In this document: positions 9,101-16,799 of the stretch, one piece after another
How positions within the stretch are numbered: the first letter of the stretch is position 1
Layout of the letters: each line of letters begins with the position of its first letter
Assembly (NCBI GenBank): GCA_947498815.1
Contig: CANMLU010000018.1
Coordinates: 1 to 64,000 of the forward strand
DNA length: 64,000 bases
From: an uncultured Aquimarina sp.
Lineage (GTDB): Bacteria; Bacteroidota; Bacteroidia; Flavobacteriales; Flavobacteriaceae
Direction: 5' to 3'
Program-made: the position numbers and the translations under genes
The notes under the pieces: model-generated
Databases searched by the model: none
What the model saw: only the letters and a program-made list of their open reading frames with translations
Told to the model about the DNA's origin: nothing

Positions 9101-11697
9101 CGGCGGCAACAATGCTATTATTCTCAACAGATAAAACGAAATACAATGTAGGAGAGAAAGCTACAGTTAGCTTTCCTTCAAGCGAAGGAGGAAGAGCATT
9201 AGTTACGGTCGAAAACGGAACAGAGGTATTATCCTCACAATGGGTAACACCACAAAAAGGAGAAACGAAGTTCGAATTGCCCATTGAGTCACTATATACA
9301 CCCAATGTATATATTCATATTACCTTACTGCAACCACATGCTTCTACAGCCAATGATTTGCCGATACGTTTGTACGGTGTAATCCCTATTTCTGTTGAGG
9401 ATCCAAATACCAAGGTACAGCCCAAACTTACCATGCCAGATGTGCTTCGTCCGGAGGAAACGATTACCCTCAAAGTAGGAGAAAATAATGGTAAAGCAAT
9501 GACTTATTCGATCGCAATAGTAGATGAAGGTTTATTGGATCTTACACGATATGCAACCCCGAATCCATGGAGCAGTTTTTATGCCCGCGAAGCTTTGGGT
9601 GTTAAAACATGGGATGTCTATGATGATGTATTGGGAGCTTATGGCGGTAGAATCAATCAAGTATTTAGCATCGGGGGTGACGCCGAGGCCGGAGGCAGTA
9701 AGTCCAAAAAAGCCAATCGTTTTAAACCTATGGTGGTTTTTGAAGGGCCTTTCGAACTCCAAAAAGGAGAAACACGAGCACACAAAATCAAAATTCCGAA
9801 ATATGTAGGGTCTGTACGTACCATGATTGTAGCTTCAGATGCCAATAAGGCCGCATATGGTAGTGCTGATAAAACAACACCAGTGCGCAAGCCATTAATG
9901 GTGTTGACTTCAATCCCTCGCAAGATTACTCCGGGAGAAAAAGTAACTATTCCAGTAACTGTTTTTGCAATGGAAAATAAAGTAAAGGATGTTACTGTTA
10001 CTTTAAAACCTAATAAAGGATTTACAGTAATTGGAGCGGCACAACAAAGTTTATCTTTCTCTCAACCCGACGAGCAGATGGTATATTTTGATATTCAAGT
10101 ATTAGAAGGAGCTTCGATCACCGATATTGAAGTGGTAGCTAGTGGTAATGGCGAAAAAGCGTCGTATAAAATCCCAATCGATATTATTAATCCCAATCCG
10201 ATGACTACCGAGGTTACTTCGGTGATTTTAGAGCCAAATAGCGAACAAGAATTGGATTTTGCTGCTTTTGGAATCGATGGAAGTAATAGTGCTACACTAG
10301 AATTTTCTTCGTTACCACCGATGAATTTTGAAAGTAGATTGAGTTATTTAATTCGATACCCTCATGGATGTGTAGAGCAAACTACATCTGCAGCATTTCC
10401 GCAATTGTATTTGGATGATATTTTTAGTTTGTCTTCGGATAAAAAGAACAAAATCCAGAAGAATATTGAAGCAGCTATTTATAAACTGAAACGTTTTATT
10501 CAGCCCAATGGCGGGATGTCGTACTGGCCGGGATATAGCAATCCAAATGATTGGGGAACCACCTATGCTGGTCATTTCTTACTCGAAGCCAATAAAAAAG
10601 GATACGTACTACCTATTGGATTCAAGAGTAACTGGATCAACTATCAACAACAACAAGCCAAACGATGGAGAAGCGGAGGTAACGATTTGGCGCAAGCATA
10701 TCGATTATATACATTGGCATTGGCAGGTAGTCCTGATCTTTCGTCGATGAACAGACTGCGCGAGACATCAAGCCTTTCAAATATGGCAAAATTTAGATTG
10801 GCAGCCTCTTATGGATTAATCGGACAAGCGAAAGCAGCAAATCAATTAATGAATGAAGCGAAGATCAACTTCCAAACGCAAAGAAACAGGTACTACTATA
10901 CCTATGGATCCGTAAATCGTAATCGTGCAATGGCATTAGAAACCTTTGTTGTTTTGGATCAAAAGGCCAAAGCACAACAAATAGCTGTGGATTTAGCCAA
11001 GGAGTTATCCTCAAGAAGTTGGATGAGTACGCAAACCGCATCATACTCACTTATGGCTATGGCAAAATATGCAGCCTATGTCGGTGGAAAAGGAGTGAAT
11101 ATTGGCTATACTTTAAACGGAAAATCGGGAGATGCCAATACAAACAAAACTTTGGCATCTACTGATGAACTTACTATACTTAAAGACAATAAATTACTTC
11201 TAAAAAACAATAAAGACAATACCATATTTGTGCAAATAGCCACCAGCGGAATCCTACCTGTAGGAAAAGAGAAGGTGATTCGAAGTAATTTTAAAGCCAT
11301 TGTTGATTATAAAACCAGAGAAGGAGCGATCATTAATCCGACCCAGTTAACGCAAGGTACAGATTTTGTTGCCGAAGTGACCATTACAAATACTACGGAT
11401 ATCAAAGTTAAAGATATTGCATTAACAGAGATTTTTCCATCGGGATGGGAAGTGGTCAATACTCGTTTTACAGACTTTGGATCGTTTAAAACAAACAAAG
11501 TTACATATACCGATATTCGTGATGACAGAGTAAACTTTTACTTTGATCTAAAACCCAAAGAAAGTAGAACCGTTACCATTTTATTAAATGCATCGTATTT
11601 AGGGAAATATTACCTTCCAGGGATTCAATGTGAGGCAATGTACGACAATGATTATTTGGTACGAACACAAGGAAAATGGGTTGAGGTTGTTAAGTAG
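6169..11697 (+). CDS. Bacterial alpha-2-macroglobulin family lipoprotein with thioester
   Basis: The 1842-residue protein has an SPII signal (FIFSCKKKD, Cys19). N-terminal macroglobulin domains follow. An MG2-type segment begins near residue 614 (YGERGVWRPGDTLFLSFML), the central A2M domain lies around 1180-1290 (GSVRTMIVASDANKAAYG), and the thioester motif HGCVEQ has Cys1401 and Gln1404. An alpha/alpha thioester-domain toroid then leads to a C-terminal receptor-binding-like domain. By analogy to E. coli YfhM it should trap proteases covalently in the periplasm, protecting the envelope. In E. coli its gene is next to pbpC; here pbpC lies 5.1 kb downstream. Residues about 455-500 form an acidic, Tyr-rich insertion. 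Confidence 0.93.
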   Translation: MQLKKLFCLFLVIVFIFSCKKKDDASIAQENASELHKYQDYISDVSSGVISVLDNVYVVLQTPVAGWNDNQELPKDLLKVSPRVKGKVIAINNRTISFQPDEGFKEDTQYTFTLDLEDLVEEMKDDLDEEFVFGVKTLKQQFSVLTDNLQSYNKNWQYIDGTLTSSDQLKFDIAKKLITASQKGKKIAVKFSESTDKSRQFSFRIDSIQRFDEDSEIEIKWSGKSFDIDTEGEDVLSIPGKNNFSVISVSVANLDNQYVEINFSDPLKKNQNFNGLVTIANTSDLKYTVNGNVLKVYPKKELKGTLEIAVFEGIQSTDNYKLKNTYTENVSFQQPKPEVRLLQSGVILPTSDNLKFNFEAINLRAVEVQVIKVFENNVLQFLQNNNLDGSGNLRTVARPVAKKLINLQENTSLNLSKWNAFAIDLKELISPDPGAIYRVELNYRKSYSLYKCEGETTEDTPINELAESYDDEEESSFWDSSQYYYEDYYGYRWQERDNPCSNSYFRDRKVSANILASNLGVLIKKGLNHSYMVTVNDIITTSPIPNAKVTFYNYQQQEMGVATTDAEGLTGFDADRPAFFAIAESGKQQTYVKLNDGNALSVSKFDVSGVRLQKGIKGFIYGERGVWRPGDTLFLSFMLNDNANKLPKGHPVKFELRDPYGKVTHQETKTQGVNNFYKFVINTSDEAPTGNWLAKVIVGGASFSKTLKIETIKPNRLKIKTTFEDEVLGTEKNSKGNLEVLWLHGAVAKNLKADINVRFNPTQTSFKTFPGYIFDDPSRKFRTEEQEVFQGKISSEGKASFSLKPKLENKAAGMLKASFITKVYENGGDFSTDVISKDFSPYNTYVGIGVPKGDKARGMLLTDTKHNFDVVSVDQKGNPKAVKDLEVYVYKVNWRWWWDTSEDNLSNYNRGSYRQEVYKTKVTTNANGKASFNFELKYPEWGRFLVRVVDPNGGHATGKAIYIDWPGWAGRSRKNDPSAATMLLFSTDKTKYNVGEKATVSFPSSEGGRALVTVENGTEVLSSQWVTPQKGETKFELPIESLYTPNVYIHITLLQPHASTANDLPIRLYGVIPISVEDPNTKVQPKLTMPDVLRPEETITLKVGENNGKAMTYSIAIVDEGLLDLTRYATPNPWSSFYAREALGVKTWDVYDDVLGAYGGRINQVFSIGGDAEAGGSKSKKANRFKPMVVFEGPFELQKGETRAHKIKIPKYVGSVRTMIVASDANKAAYGSADKTTPVRKPLMVLTSIPRKITPGEKVTIPVTVFAMENKVKDVTVTLKPNKGFTVIGAAQQSLSFSQPDEQMVYFDIQVLEGASITDIEVVASGNGEKASYKIPIDIINPNPMTTEVTSVILEPNSEQELDFAAFGIDGSNSATLEFSSLPPMNFESRLSYLIRYPHGCVEQTTSAAFPQLYLDDIFSLSSDKKNKIQKNIEAAIYKLKRFIQPNGGMSYWPGYSNPNDWGTTYAGHFLLEANKKGYVLPIGFKSNWINYQQQQAKRWRSGGNDLAQAYRLYTLALAGSPDLSSMNRLRETSSLSNMAKFRLAASYGLIGQAKAANQLMNEAKINFQTQRNRYYYTYGSVNRNRAMALETFVVLDQKAKAQQIAVDLAKELSSRSWMSTQTASYSLMAMAKYAAYVGGKGVNIGYTLNGKSGDANTNKTLASTDELTILKDNKLLLKNNKDNTIFVQIATSGILPVGKEKVIRSNFKAIVDYKTREGAIINPTQLTQGTDFVAEVTITNTTDIKVKDIALTEIFPSGWEVVNTRFTDFGSFKTNKVTYTDIRDDRVNFYFDLKPKESRTVTILLNASYLGKYYLPGIQCEAMYDNDYLVRTQGKWVEVVK

Positions 11698-11735
11698 TGA
11701 TTGTAAACGGTGTTTCGAATGGTTGAGTTTTCGAA

Positions 11736-11820
11736 TCCCCTCCTTGAGATGGGTGAGTGAGGTGTTTTTATGAACCACTTGTTATTCTTGCGAGTCACAT
11801 TGAGCTTGTCGAAATGTAGG
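11736..11820. repeat. Degenerate repeat remnants (two families)
   Basis: The stretch holds a decayed C/G-run motif (CCCCTCCTTGAGATGGG ... GAGGTGTTTT, 11737-11768). It also has one arm of the GAGC repeat family (GTCACATTGAGCTTGTCGAA, starting at 11794). The arm closely matches the paired elements at 35962-36028 and 61152-61225 but has no partner here. Confidence 0.55.
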
Positions 11821-11839
11821 CTGGAATCTAAAATTAGAT

Positions 11840-12241
11840 ATGGAAAGAAAAAAGATGAAGTATAAGATAAGTACAGAACAACTTCCTAAAGCATCAGAAT
11901 TGTTACACCTTTTCTCACAAACAAGTTGGGCAAAGGATAGATCAATCAAGGGGATAGAGCTTTTGTTAAGTGCCACAAAGACATATGTAGTTATCCGGGA
12001 TGGTGATCGTATTATTGGATTTGGTCGTGCATTATCTGATGGTGTATATCGGGCAATGCTCGATGATATTGTGGTAGATGTACAATACAGAAAACAAGGC
12101 CTTGGTAAATTGATCGTGGAGAGCCTTTTGCATCAAGTCAAGAATGTAGAACAGGTGTTTTTGAATACTAAACCGGACTTAGAAGTTTTTTATGAAACTT
12201 ATGGGTTTTCTAAATCAACAGCATTAACAATGAGCTTATAA
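11840..12241 (+). CDS. GNAT family N-acetyltransferase
   Basis: This 133-residue single GNAT domain has acetyl-CoA-binding motif A, DDIVVDVQYRKQGLGKLIVE (Q/R-x-x-G-x-G), followed by LNTKPDLEVFYETYGF, the usual C-terminal motif. The acceptor substrate is unknown; small members of this type act on amines, peptides or aminoglycosides. The start is ATG 11840; ATG 11855 (MKYKIST) is equally plausible. The next gene begins 16 bp downstream, so the two are probably cotranscribed. Confidence 0.85.
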   Translation: MERKKMKYKISTEQLPKASELLHLFSQTSWAKDRSIKGIELLLSATKTYVVIRDGDRIIGFGRALSDGVYRAMLDDIVVDVQYRKQGLGKLIVESLLHQVKNVEQVFLNTKPDLEVFYETYGFSKSTALTMSL

Positions 12242-12257
12242 TTTTTAATTTTACATA

Positions 12258-12548
12258 GTGATACTCGAACAAGCAATTTTAAACATTAAACCAGCACAAT
12301 CAGCAGTTTTTGAGCAAGTTTTTGTCAAAGCACAAAAGATTATTTCGTCCATGAAAGGGTATGTCAAACACGATCTTTTAAAATGTATAGAAGAAGAGGA
12401 TAAATACCTTTTGCTAGTTGAATGGGAGACTGTCGAGGATCATGAAATAGGGTTTCGAAAATCGAATCAATACCGAGAATGGAAACAGTTATTACATCAT
12501 TTTTATGATCCATTTCCAACGGTCCAACATTATATGTCTGTGCTGTAA
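12258..12548 (+). CDS. Antibiotic biosynthesis monooxygenase (ABM) fold protein
   Basis: The 96-residue protein has a GTG start at 12258. It contains the dimeric alpha-beta barrel pattern: ILEQAILNIKPAQ first strand, a helix, KGYVKHDLLKCIEEEDKYLLLVEWE and the C-terminal HFYDPFPTVQHY. Such proteins include quinol monooxygenases and many uncharacterised stress proteins; no cofactor residues can be assigned. It follows the GNAT gene by 16 bp. Confidence 0.75.
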   Translation: MILEQAILNIKPAQSAVFEQVFVKAQKIISSMKGYVKHDLLKCIEEEDKYLLLVEWETVEDHEIGFRKSNQYREWKQLLHHFYDPFPTVQHYMSVL

Positions 12549-12640
12549 TTTCTTGTGTTGAATTAACTTTTTTTTTAACCGAATTATAAACCAAATCTAT
12601 TATATTTTTAGTACCATTGTTTAAAATCTAAATACATAAA

Positions 12641-13411
12641 ATGAAGACAGGATTTTTTCAATATACAATTTATCTTCTTTTAGGAATACTGATATATTCA
12701 TGTAAACAACAGCCACTTTCTGTGAATAAGATAAATACAGAACAACATAAGATAGATGCTACTTTGGTTGCTGATAAAGAAATAGATGCATTTATTGCTC
12801 CTTATCGTGAACATCTTAATAAAACATTAGATTCTACGCTATCTATCGCTCTGATGAATATAACTAAAAATGACGGAAGTCTCGAAAGTACTTTGGGCAA
12901 TCTTATTGCTGATATCTCATTCGAACAAGTACAAGCAGTTTTTAAAAAGCGATATAACAAAGAAATTGATTTTGTGCTTCTTAATCATGGTGGTTTACGA
13001 GCACCAATCAACAAAGGTCCTGTGACTGCAAGATCGGCTTTTCAAGTAATGCCTTTTGAAAATGAATTGGTGGTAGTAGAGCTATCTTATAACAAGGTCA
13101 AGGAGTTGATTGCCTACTTAGCAACAAGACAGAGGGCACATCCGATTTCTAATCTGAAATTAAGTATTGTAAAAGATACAAAAAAGGCTAAGAACATCTT
13201 AGTTAATGGAAAACCTCTTGAAAAAGACCGAAGATACCTCGTATTAACAACAGACTACCTTCAAGAAGGAGGGGACAGTATGAACTTTTTTAGTGACCCG
13301 GTGCAGTTATATAAAACAGATTATAAGTTAAGAAATGCCATGATTGATTACTTTAAATCTGTAGATACTTTGAACGTACAATTAGATAAAAGAATGGATT
13401 ATGCAGAATAG
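12641..13411 (+). CDS. 5'-nucleotidase C-terminal-domain lipoprotein
   Basis: The 256-residue lipoprotein (LIYSCKQQ, Cys21) consists of the substrate-binding C-terminal domain of the UshA/NadN type. Marker stretches are LESTLGNLIADISFEQVQ, LLNHGGLRAPINKGPVT, FQVMPFENELVVVELS and TTDYLQEGGDSMNFF. On its own it lacks the metallophosphatase domain, which is encoded by the next gene, overlapping by 11 bp. The two products presumably form one periplasmic nucleotidase or UDP-sugar hydrolase for phosphate or nucleoside scavenging. Order C-domain gene then N-domain gene is reversed relative to the single-chain enzyme. Confidence 0.87.
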   Translation: MKTGFFQYTIYLLLGILIYSCKQQPLSVNKINTEQHKIDATLVADKEIDAFIAPYREHLNKTLDSTLSIALMNITKNDGSLESTLGNLIADISFEQVQAVFKKRYNKEIDFVLLNHGGLRAPINKGPVTARSAFQVMPFENELVVVELSYNKVKELIAYLATRQRAHPISNLKLSIVKDTKKAKNILVNGKPLEKDRRYLVLTTDYLQEGGDSMNFFSDPVQLYKTDYKLRNAMIDYFKSVDTLNVQLDKRMDYAE

Positions 13412-14318
13412 AAGATTGTTTATACAACAAATGGCATCGGCAACCGCTTTTGCTAGTTTAGGGGGGTTAGCCTTGACTTCTTGTGCTAAACCTATGGCAA
13501 AAAAAATTACAATATTGCATACCAATGATGTACATAGCCAAATAGACCCTTTATCAAATAATCACTCCAGGTACCCTGGACTTGGAGGTTTTGCCAGAAG
13601 AGCATCGATTATTGAACAGGTAAGAAAAGAAAATCCGAATACCATATTATTGGATGCAGGAGATATTTTTCAGGGAACTCCTTATTTTAATTATTATGGG
13701 GGAGAAATAGAATTTAAACTCATGTCAAAACTTGAATACGATTTGGCAACCATTGGTAATCATGATTTTGACAATGGTATTAATGGGTTGTTGTCTCAGT
13801 TACCTAATGCAACTTTTGATTTTGTATCTGCAAACTATGGATTTAAAAATACGGTTTTGGATGGCCTGGTAAAACCTTATAAAGTATTGATCAAGGATGG
13901 AATTCGAATTGGTGTTTTTGGCTTGGGAATTAAACTAGAGGGCTTGGTAAATAAAAGATTGTATAAAGAAACGAAATACGAGGATCCGATTGAGGTAGCT
14001 CAAGATATGACAAGGATTTTAAAAGAAGAAGAGCGGTGTGATCTGGTCATTTGTCTTTCTCATATTGGATATGACTATAAAGGTGCACCAAATAAGGTTT
14101 CGGATCTTAATCTGGCGAAAAAAACCAAAGATATCGACTTGATTATAGGAGGTCATACACATACATTGTTACCTAAACCTGTTGAGGTTGCTAATGCTAT
14201 AGGAGAAAAAGTGCTTGTCAATCAATGTGGTAAAAGCGGGGTGTATATGGGCAAGATTGATTTCCTTTTTGATACAATAGGAGGTAAAACTTCCAACGGA
14301 AAGTCGATTACTGTATAG
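13401..14318 (+). CDS. 5'-nucleotidase N-terminal metallophosphatase
   Basis: The 305-residue metallophosphatase begins with a Tat-like signal (NRRLFIQQMASATAF) leading to LALTSCAK, a possible lipobox. Metal and catalytic motifs are HTNDVHSQID, LDAGDIFQG, TIGNHDFDNG, LSHIGYDYKG and GGHTHTLL. It is the catalytic half of a UshA-like nucleotidase whose C-terminal domain is the preceding overlapping gene. It ends 2 bp from the convergent kinase gene, and no terminator is visible in that gap. Confidence 0.9.
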   Translation: MQNRRLFIQQMASATAFASLGGLALTSCAKPMAKKITILHTNDVHSQIDPLSNNHSRYPGLGGFARRASIIEQVRKENPNTILLDAGDIFQGTPYFNYYGGEIEFKLMSKLEYDLATIGNHDFDNGINGLLSQLPNATFDFVSANYGFKNTVLDGLVKPYKVLIKDGIRIGVFGLGIKLEGLVNKRLYKETKYEDPIEVAQDMTRILKEEERCDLVICLSHIGYDYKGAPNKVSDLNLAKKTKDIDLIIGGHTHTLLPKPVEVANAIGEKVLVNQCGKSGVYMGKIDFLFDTIGGKTSNGKSITV

Positions 14319-14320
14319 CA

Positions 14321-16540
14321 TCAATCTGTTTTAATATTGTTTGTTACCAGATTTCTTTGAATAATATTCCTAAGGTCTACTTTGTTAAATGGTTTATTAA
14401 TCAGATCATTCATTCCGGCTTGGCGGCATTCTTCTTCAATCTCACTTAACTCTGAAGCGGTTAATGCTACAATGGGAGTAGTGGAATCAAATTTTCTAAT
14501 TTCCAAAGTGGCCTCCATACCATCCAATATGGGCATATTTATATCCATGAGTATAAGGTCAAATGATTGTTTTTTTAGTACTTCTACAGCTTCAGCTCCA
14601 TTTTCAACGATAACGCAATTACATCCAATTGTTTTTAATAAGTTCTTGGTAACAAGTTGGTTAATTTTGTTGTCTTCCGCCACAAGTATTTTGGAGTTTA
14701 GGGTACTAATAGTTTCTTCACTTGCCGGCTTATCTTCTATGTTGTCGAATTGTTCCGAAATTTCTAAATCTAGATAAAAATAAAACTTAGACCCTTCATT
14801 TTTTGTACTTTCAAAATGAATCCTACCATCCATCATCTGTACTAAACTGCGCACAATGGATAAACCCAAGCCCGTTCCTTGTTTGTTTTCATACACACTT
14901 CCTATTTGAGAAAATTCTTCGAATATGTATTCTTTTTGATCATCAGGTACTCCTATTCCAGTATCCTCCACTTCAAATTTAATACTTGCCATTTTATTAT
15001 CTGTTGATTCCAATGTAATACGTAGCCAAACCTTTCCGTTTTCAGTAAATTTTATGGCGTTTCCTATTAAATTGATTAAAATCTCAGATATTCTTAAGGA
15101 ATCTGTATCTACTGGGTTAGGAATACTTCGATCGTACTCAAGTAATAACTCATTGTTCTTTTCGGATGATTGGAAATCAAAAGATTGAAGTATGTTTTTT
15201 GATAAAGAAAATAGATTTGTGGGTGTTTTTGTAAGACCGGTTTCTGCAGCGTCAATTTTGCTTATTTTCAATACTTTATTAACCAGGTTGAGCAGATAAT
15301 CCGCAGAAATTTTTAAGGAACTCAAGAGTTTTCTGTCATTTTCAGAATGATTATTGTTTTCTAATAAAAGCGATGAGATTCCGATTACACCATACAGTGG
15401 GGTTCTAAGCTCATGACTGACAGTAGATATGAATTGAGATTTGATTTTACTTAGCTTTTCTGCTGCAGATTTAGCTTCACCTAATTCTATGTTTTTAAGT
15501 CGCAGAACTTCACTTGATTTCTTTTTAGATCTATAACCTCTATAATAAAAAAATATAATCCCTATTAGTGATACAAGACTGAAAATAGAAATTAAAATAA
15601 TGGTCTTGTTGTTTTTATCAATACTCTGTAAAAGCTTTTTTTCTCTTTCAGAATCCTTTAATCGTTGTTCATATTCATCTACTTTAAACCTTATTTTTGC
15701 AATTTCTTGACTTTTTAATCGTGCATTTTTGTAGACTTTATACTCATTTTCGTTGAACTTTTTTAGATCGGCAATGGCCTTGTCGTATGCTCCAATATCC
15801 TGATACATTTGGGATCGATATTGATAAAAGTAGCTTTTACCCTTTAGCCAATGTTTATCCTCTTTTTCAAGAAGTTTAAATGTTCTTTCGAAATTTTCTT
15901 CGGCTTTTTTTATATCACCAAAATGAGCATAATTTCGGGCTCGTACCAAATATAAGTAGCTTTTGCCTAATTGAATATTATCAGGGACAACTCTAGCAAT
16001 ACTATCTACTTCTTTAAGATAAGGAACTGCCTCTTCGAATCTATTTAGATCCATATAGGTCCATATCAAATTGCATAAAGGGATCAGAAAATTGTTGCCA
16101 GGAACTTTGCCTCTTGCGAGATCTACGCCTCTTTTATAATAGATCAATGCGTTTTCGTAATCCCCATTATCGTCATAATAAATATTCGCTAGACTTTGAA
16201 GGATATAAGGCAGTATTCTTTTTGATTTTGTTTTCTCACTGTATTCTAATGCTTTTAGGGAGTGTATCTTTGCATTTTCATAGTCAATAAGTTCATATTG
16301 AATAGTTCCCATGACGAAATATGCATGTGATAAGTAATGATCATGATTAAGTTCGTGAGCATATGTCACCGCCTTGAATGCAAGTTCCAGGGCTTCATAC
16401 ATATTATTCTCTATTCTTAATTGTTGAGCATTATCGATCAACGTATCCAAACTATCTACTTGTACATAATCAATGTCATTTTGAGAATAAATGAATGATG
16501 ATAAGATAAATAATGATATAAAAACAATGCACTTTTTCAA
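14321..16540 (-). CDS. TPR hybrid sensor histidine kinase/response regulator
   Basis: The 739-residue protein has a signal peptide, a periplasmic TPR array (about 30-300), and a transmembrane helix near 312-337 with a short coil. The HisKA domain carries His376 in STVSHELRTPLYG. HATPase boxes are NLIGNAIKFTENG, DTGIGVPDD and GTGLGLSIVRSLV. The C-terminal receiver domain carries phospho-acceptor Asp666 (LILMDINMPILDG) with conserved NKPFNK. No DNA-binding or Hpt output is attached, so the phosphate presumably passes to an unlinked partner. Location is the inner membrane. It is convergent with the nucleotidase genes and divergent from pbpC across 259 bp, in which I see no distinct structure. 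Confidence 0.92.
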   Translation of the reverse strand: MKKCIVFISLFILSSFIYSQNDIDYVQVDSLDTLIDNAQQLRIENNMYEALELAFKAVTYAHELNHDHYLSHAYFVMGTIQYELIDYENAKIHSLKALEYSEKTKSKRILPYILQSLANIYYDDNGDYENALIYYKRGVDLARGKVPGNNFLIPLCNLIWTYMDLNRFEEAVPYLKEVDSIARVVPDNIQLGKSYLYLVRARNYAHFGDIKKAEENFERTFKLLEKEDKHWLKGKSYFYQYRSQMYQDIGAYDKAIADLKKFNENEYKVYKNARLKSQEIAKIRFKVDEYEQRLKDSEREKKLLQSIDKNNKTIILISIFSLVSLIGIIFFYYRGYRSKKKSSEVLRLKNIELGEAKSAAEKLSKIKSQFISTVSHELRTPLYGVIGISSLLLENNNHSENDRKLLSSLKISADYLLNLVNKVLKISKIDAAETGLTKTPTNLFSLSKNILQSFDFQSSEKNNELLLEYDRSIPNPVDTDSLRISEILINLIGNAIKFTENGKVWLRITLESTDNKMASIKFEVEDTGIGVPDDQKEYIFEEFSQIGSVYENKQGTGLGLSIVRSLVQMMDGRIHFESTKNEGSKFYFYLDLEISEQFDNIEDKPASEETISTLNSKILVAEDNKINQLVTKNLLKTIGCNCVIVENGAEAVEVLKKQSFDLILMDINMPILDGMEATLEIRKFDSTTPIVALTASELSEIEEECRQAGMNDLINKPFNKVDLRNIIQRNLVTNNIKTD

Positions 16541-16799
16541 TACCCAACAATTTTAAATAAAAATGCGTAAGGTGTCATATTATTTAGAATAATAACACTA
16601 CTTGATAACATTTTTTGTGTTTAGAATCCTTACTTTTTTGAACAGAATTGAGAACCAATTGTTTTAAGAGTGATATAATTTAAGAAAATTTTAAGAAATA
16701 TAAGCTATAGATCGAGGAAATTAAATTTCAGGTTGATTAAATAGAGTAGTTTTATAATTTATCTTTACTAATGCTAGATTTAACTAATTGTAGTAGGCG

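Noticed and set aside
9524-9923. Open frames on both strands inside the alpha-2-macroglobulin gene
   Set aside because: They have no domain signal and are explained by the codon pattern of the real gene.
12641-14318. Frameshifted single nucleotidase gene
   Set aside because: Each half has its own export signal and start, and the order of domains is reversed, so a simple frameshift cannot explain it.
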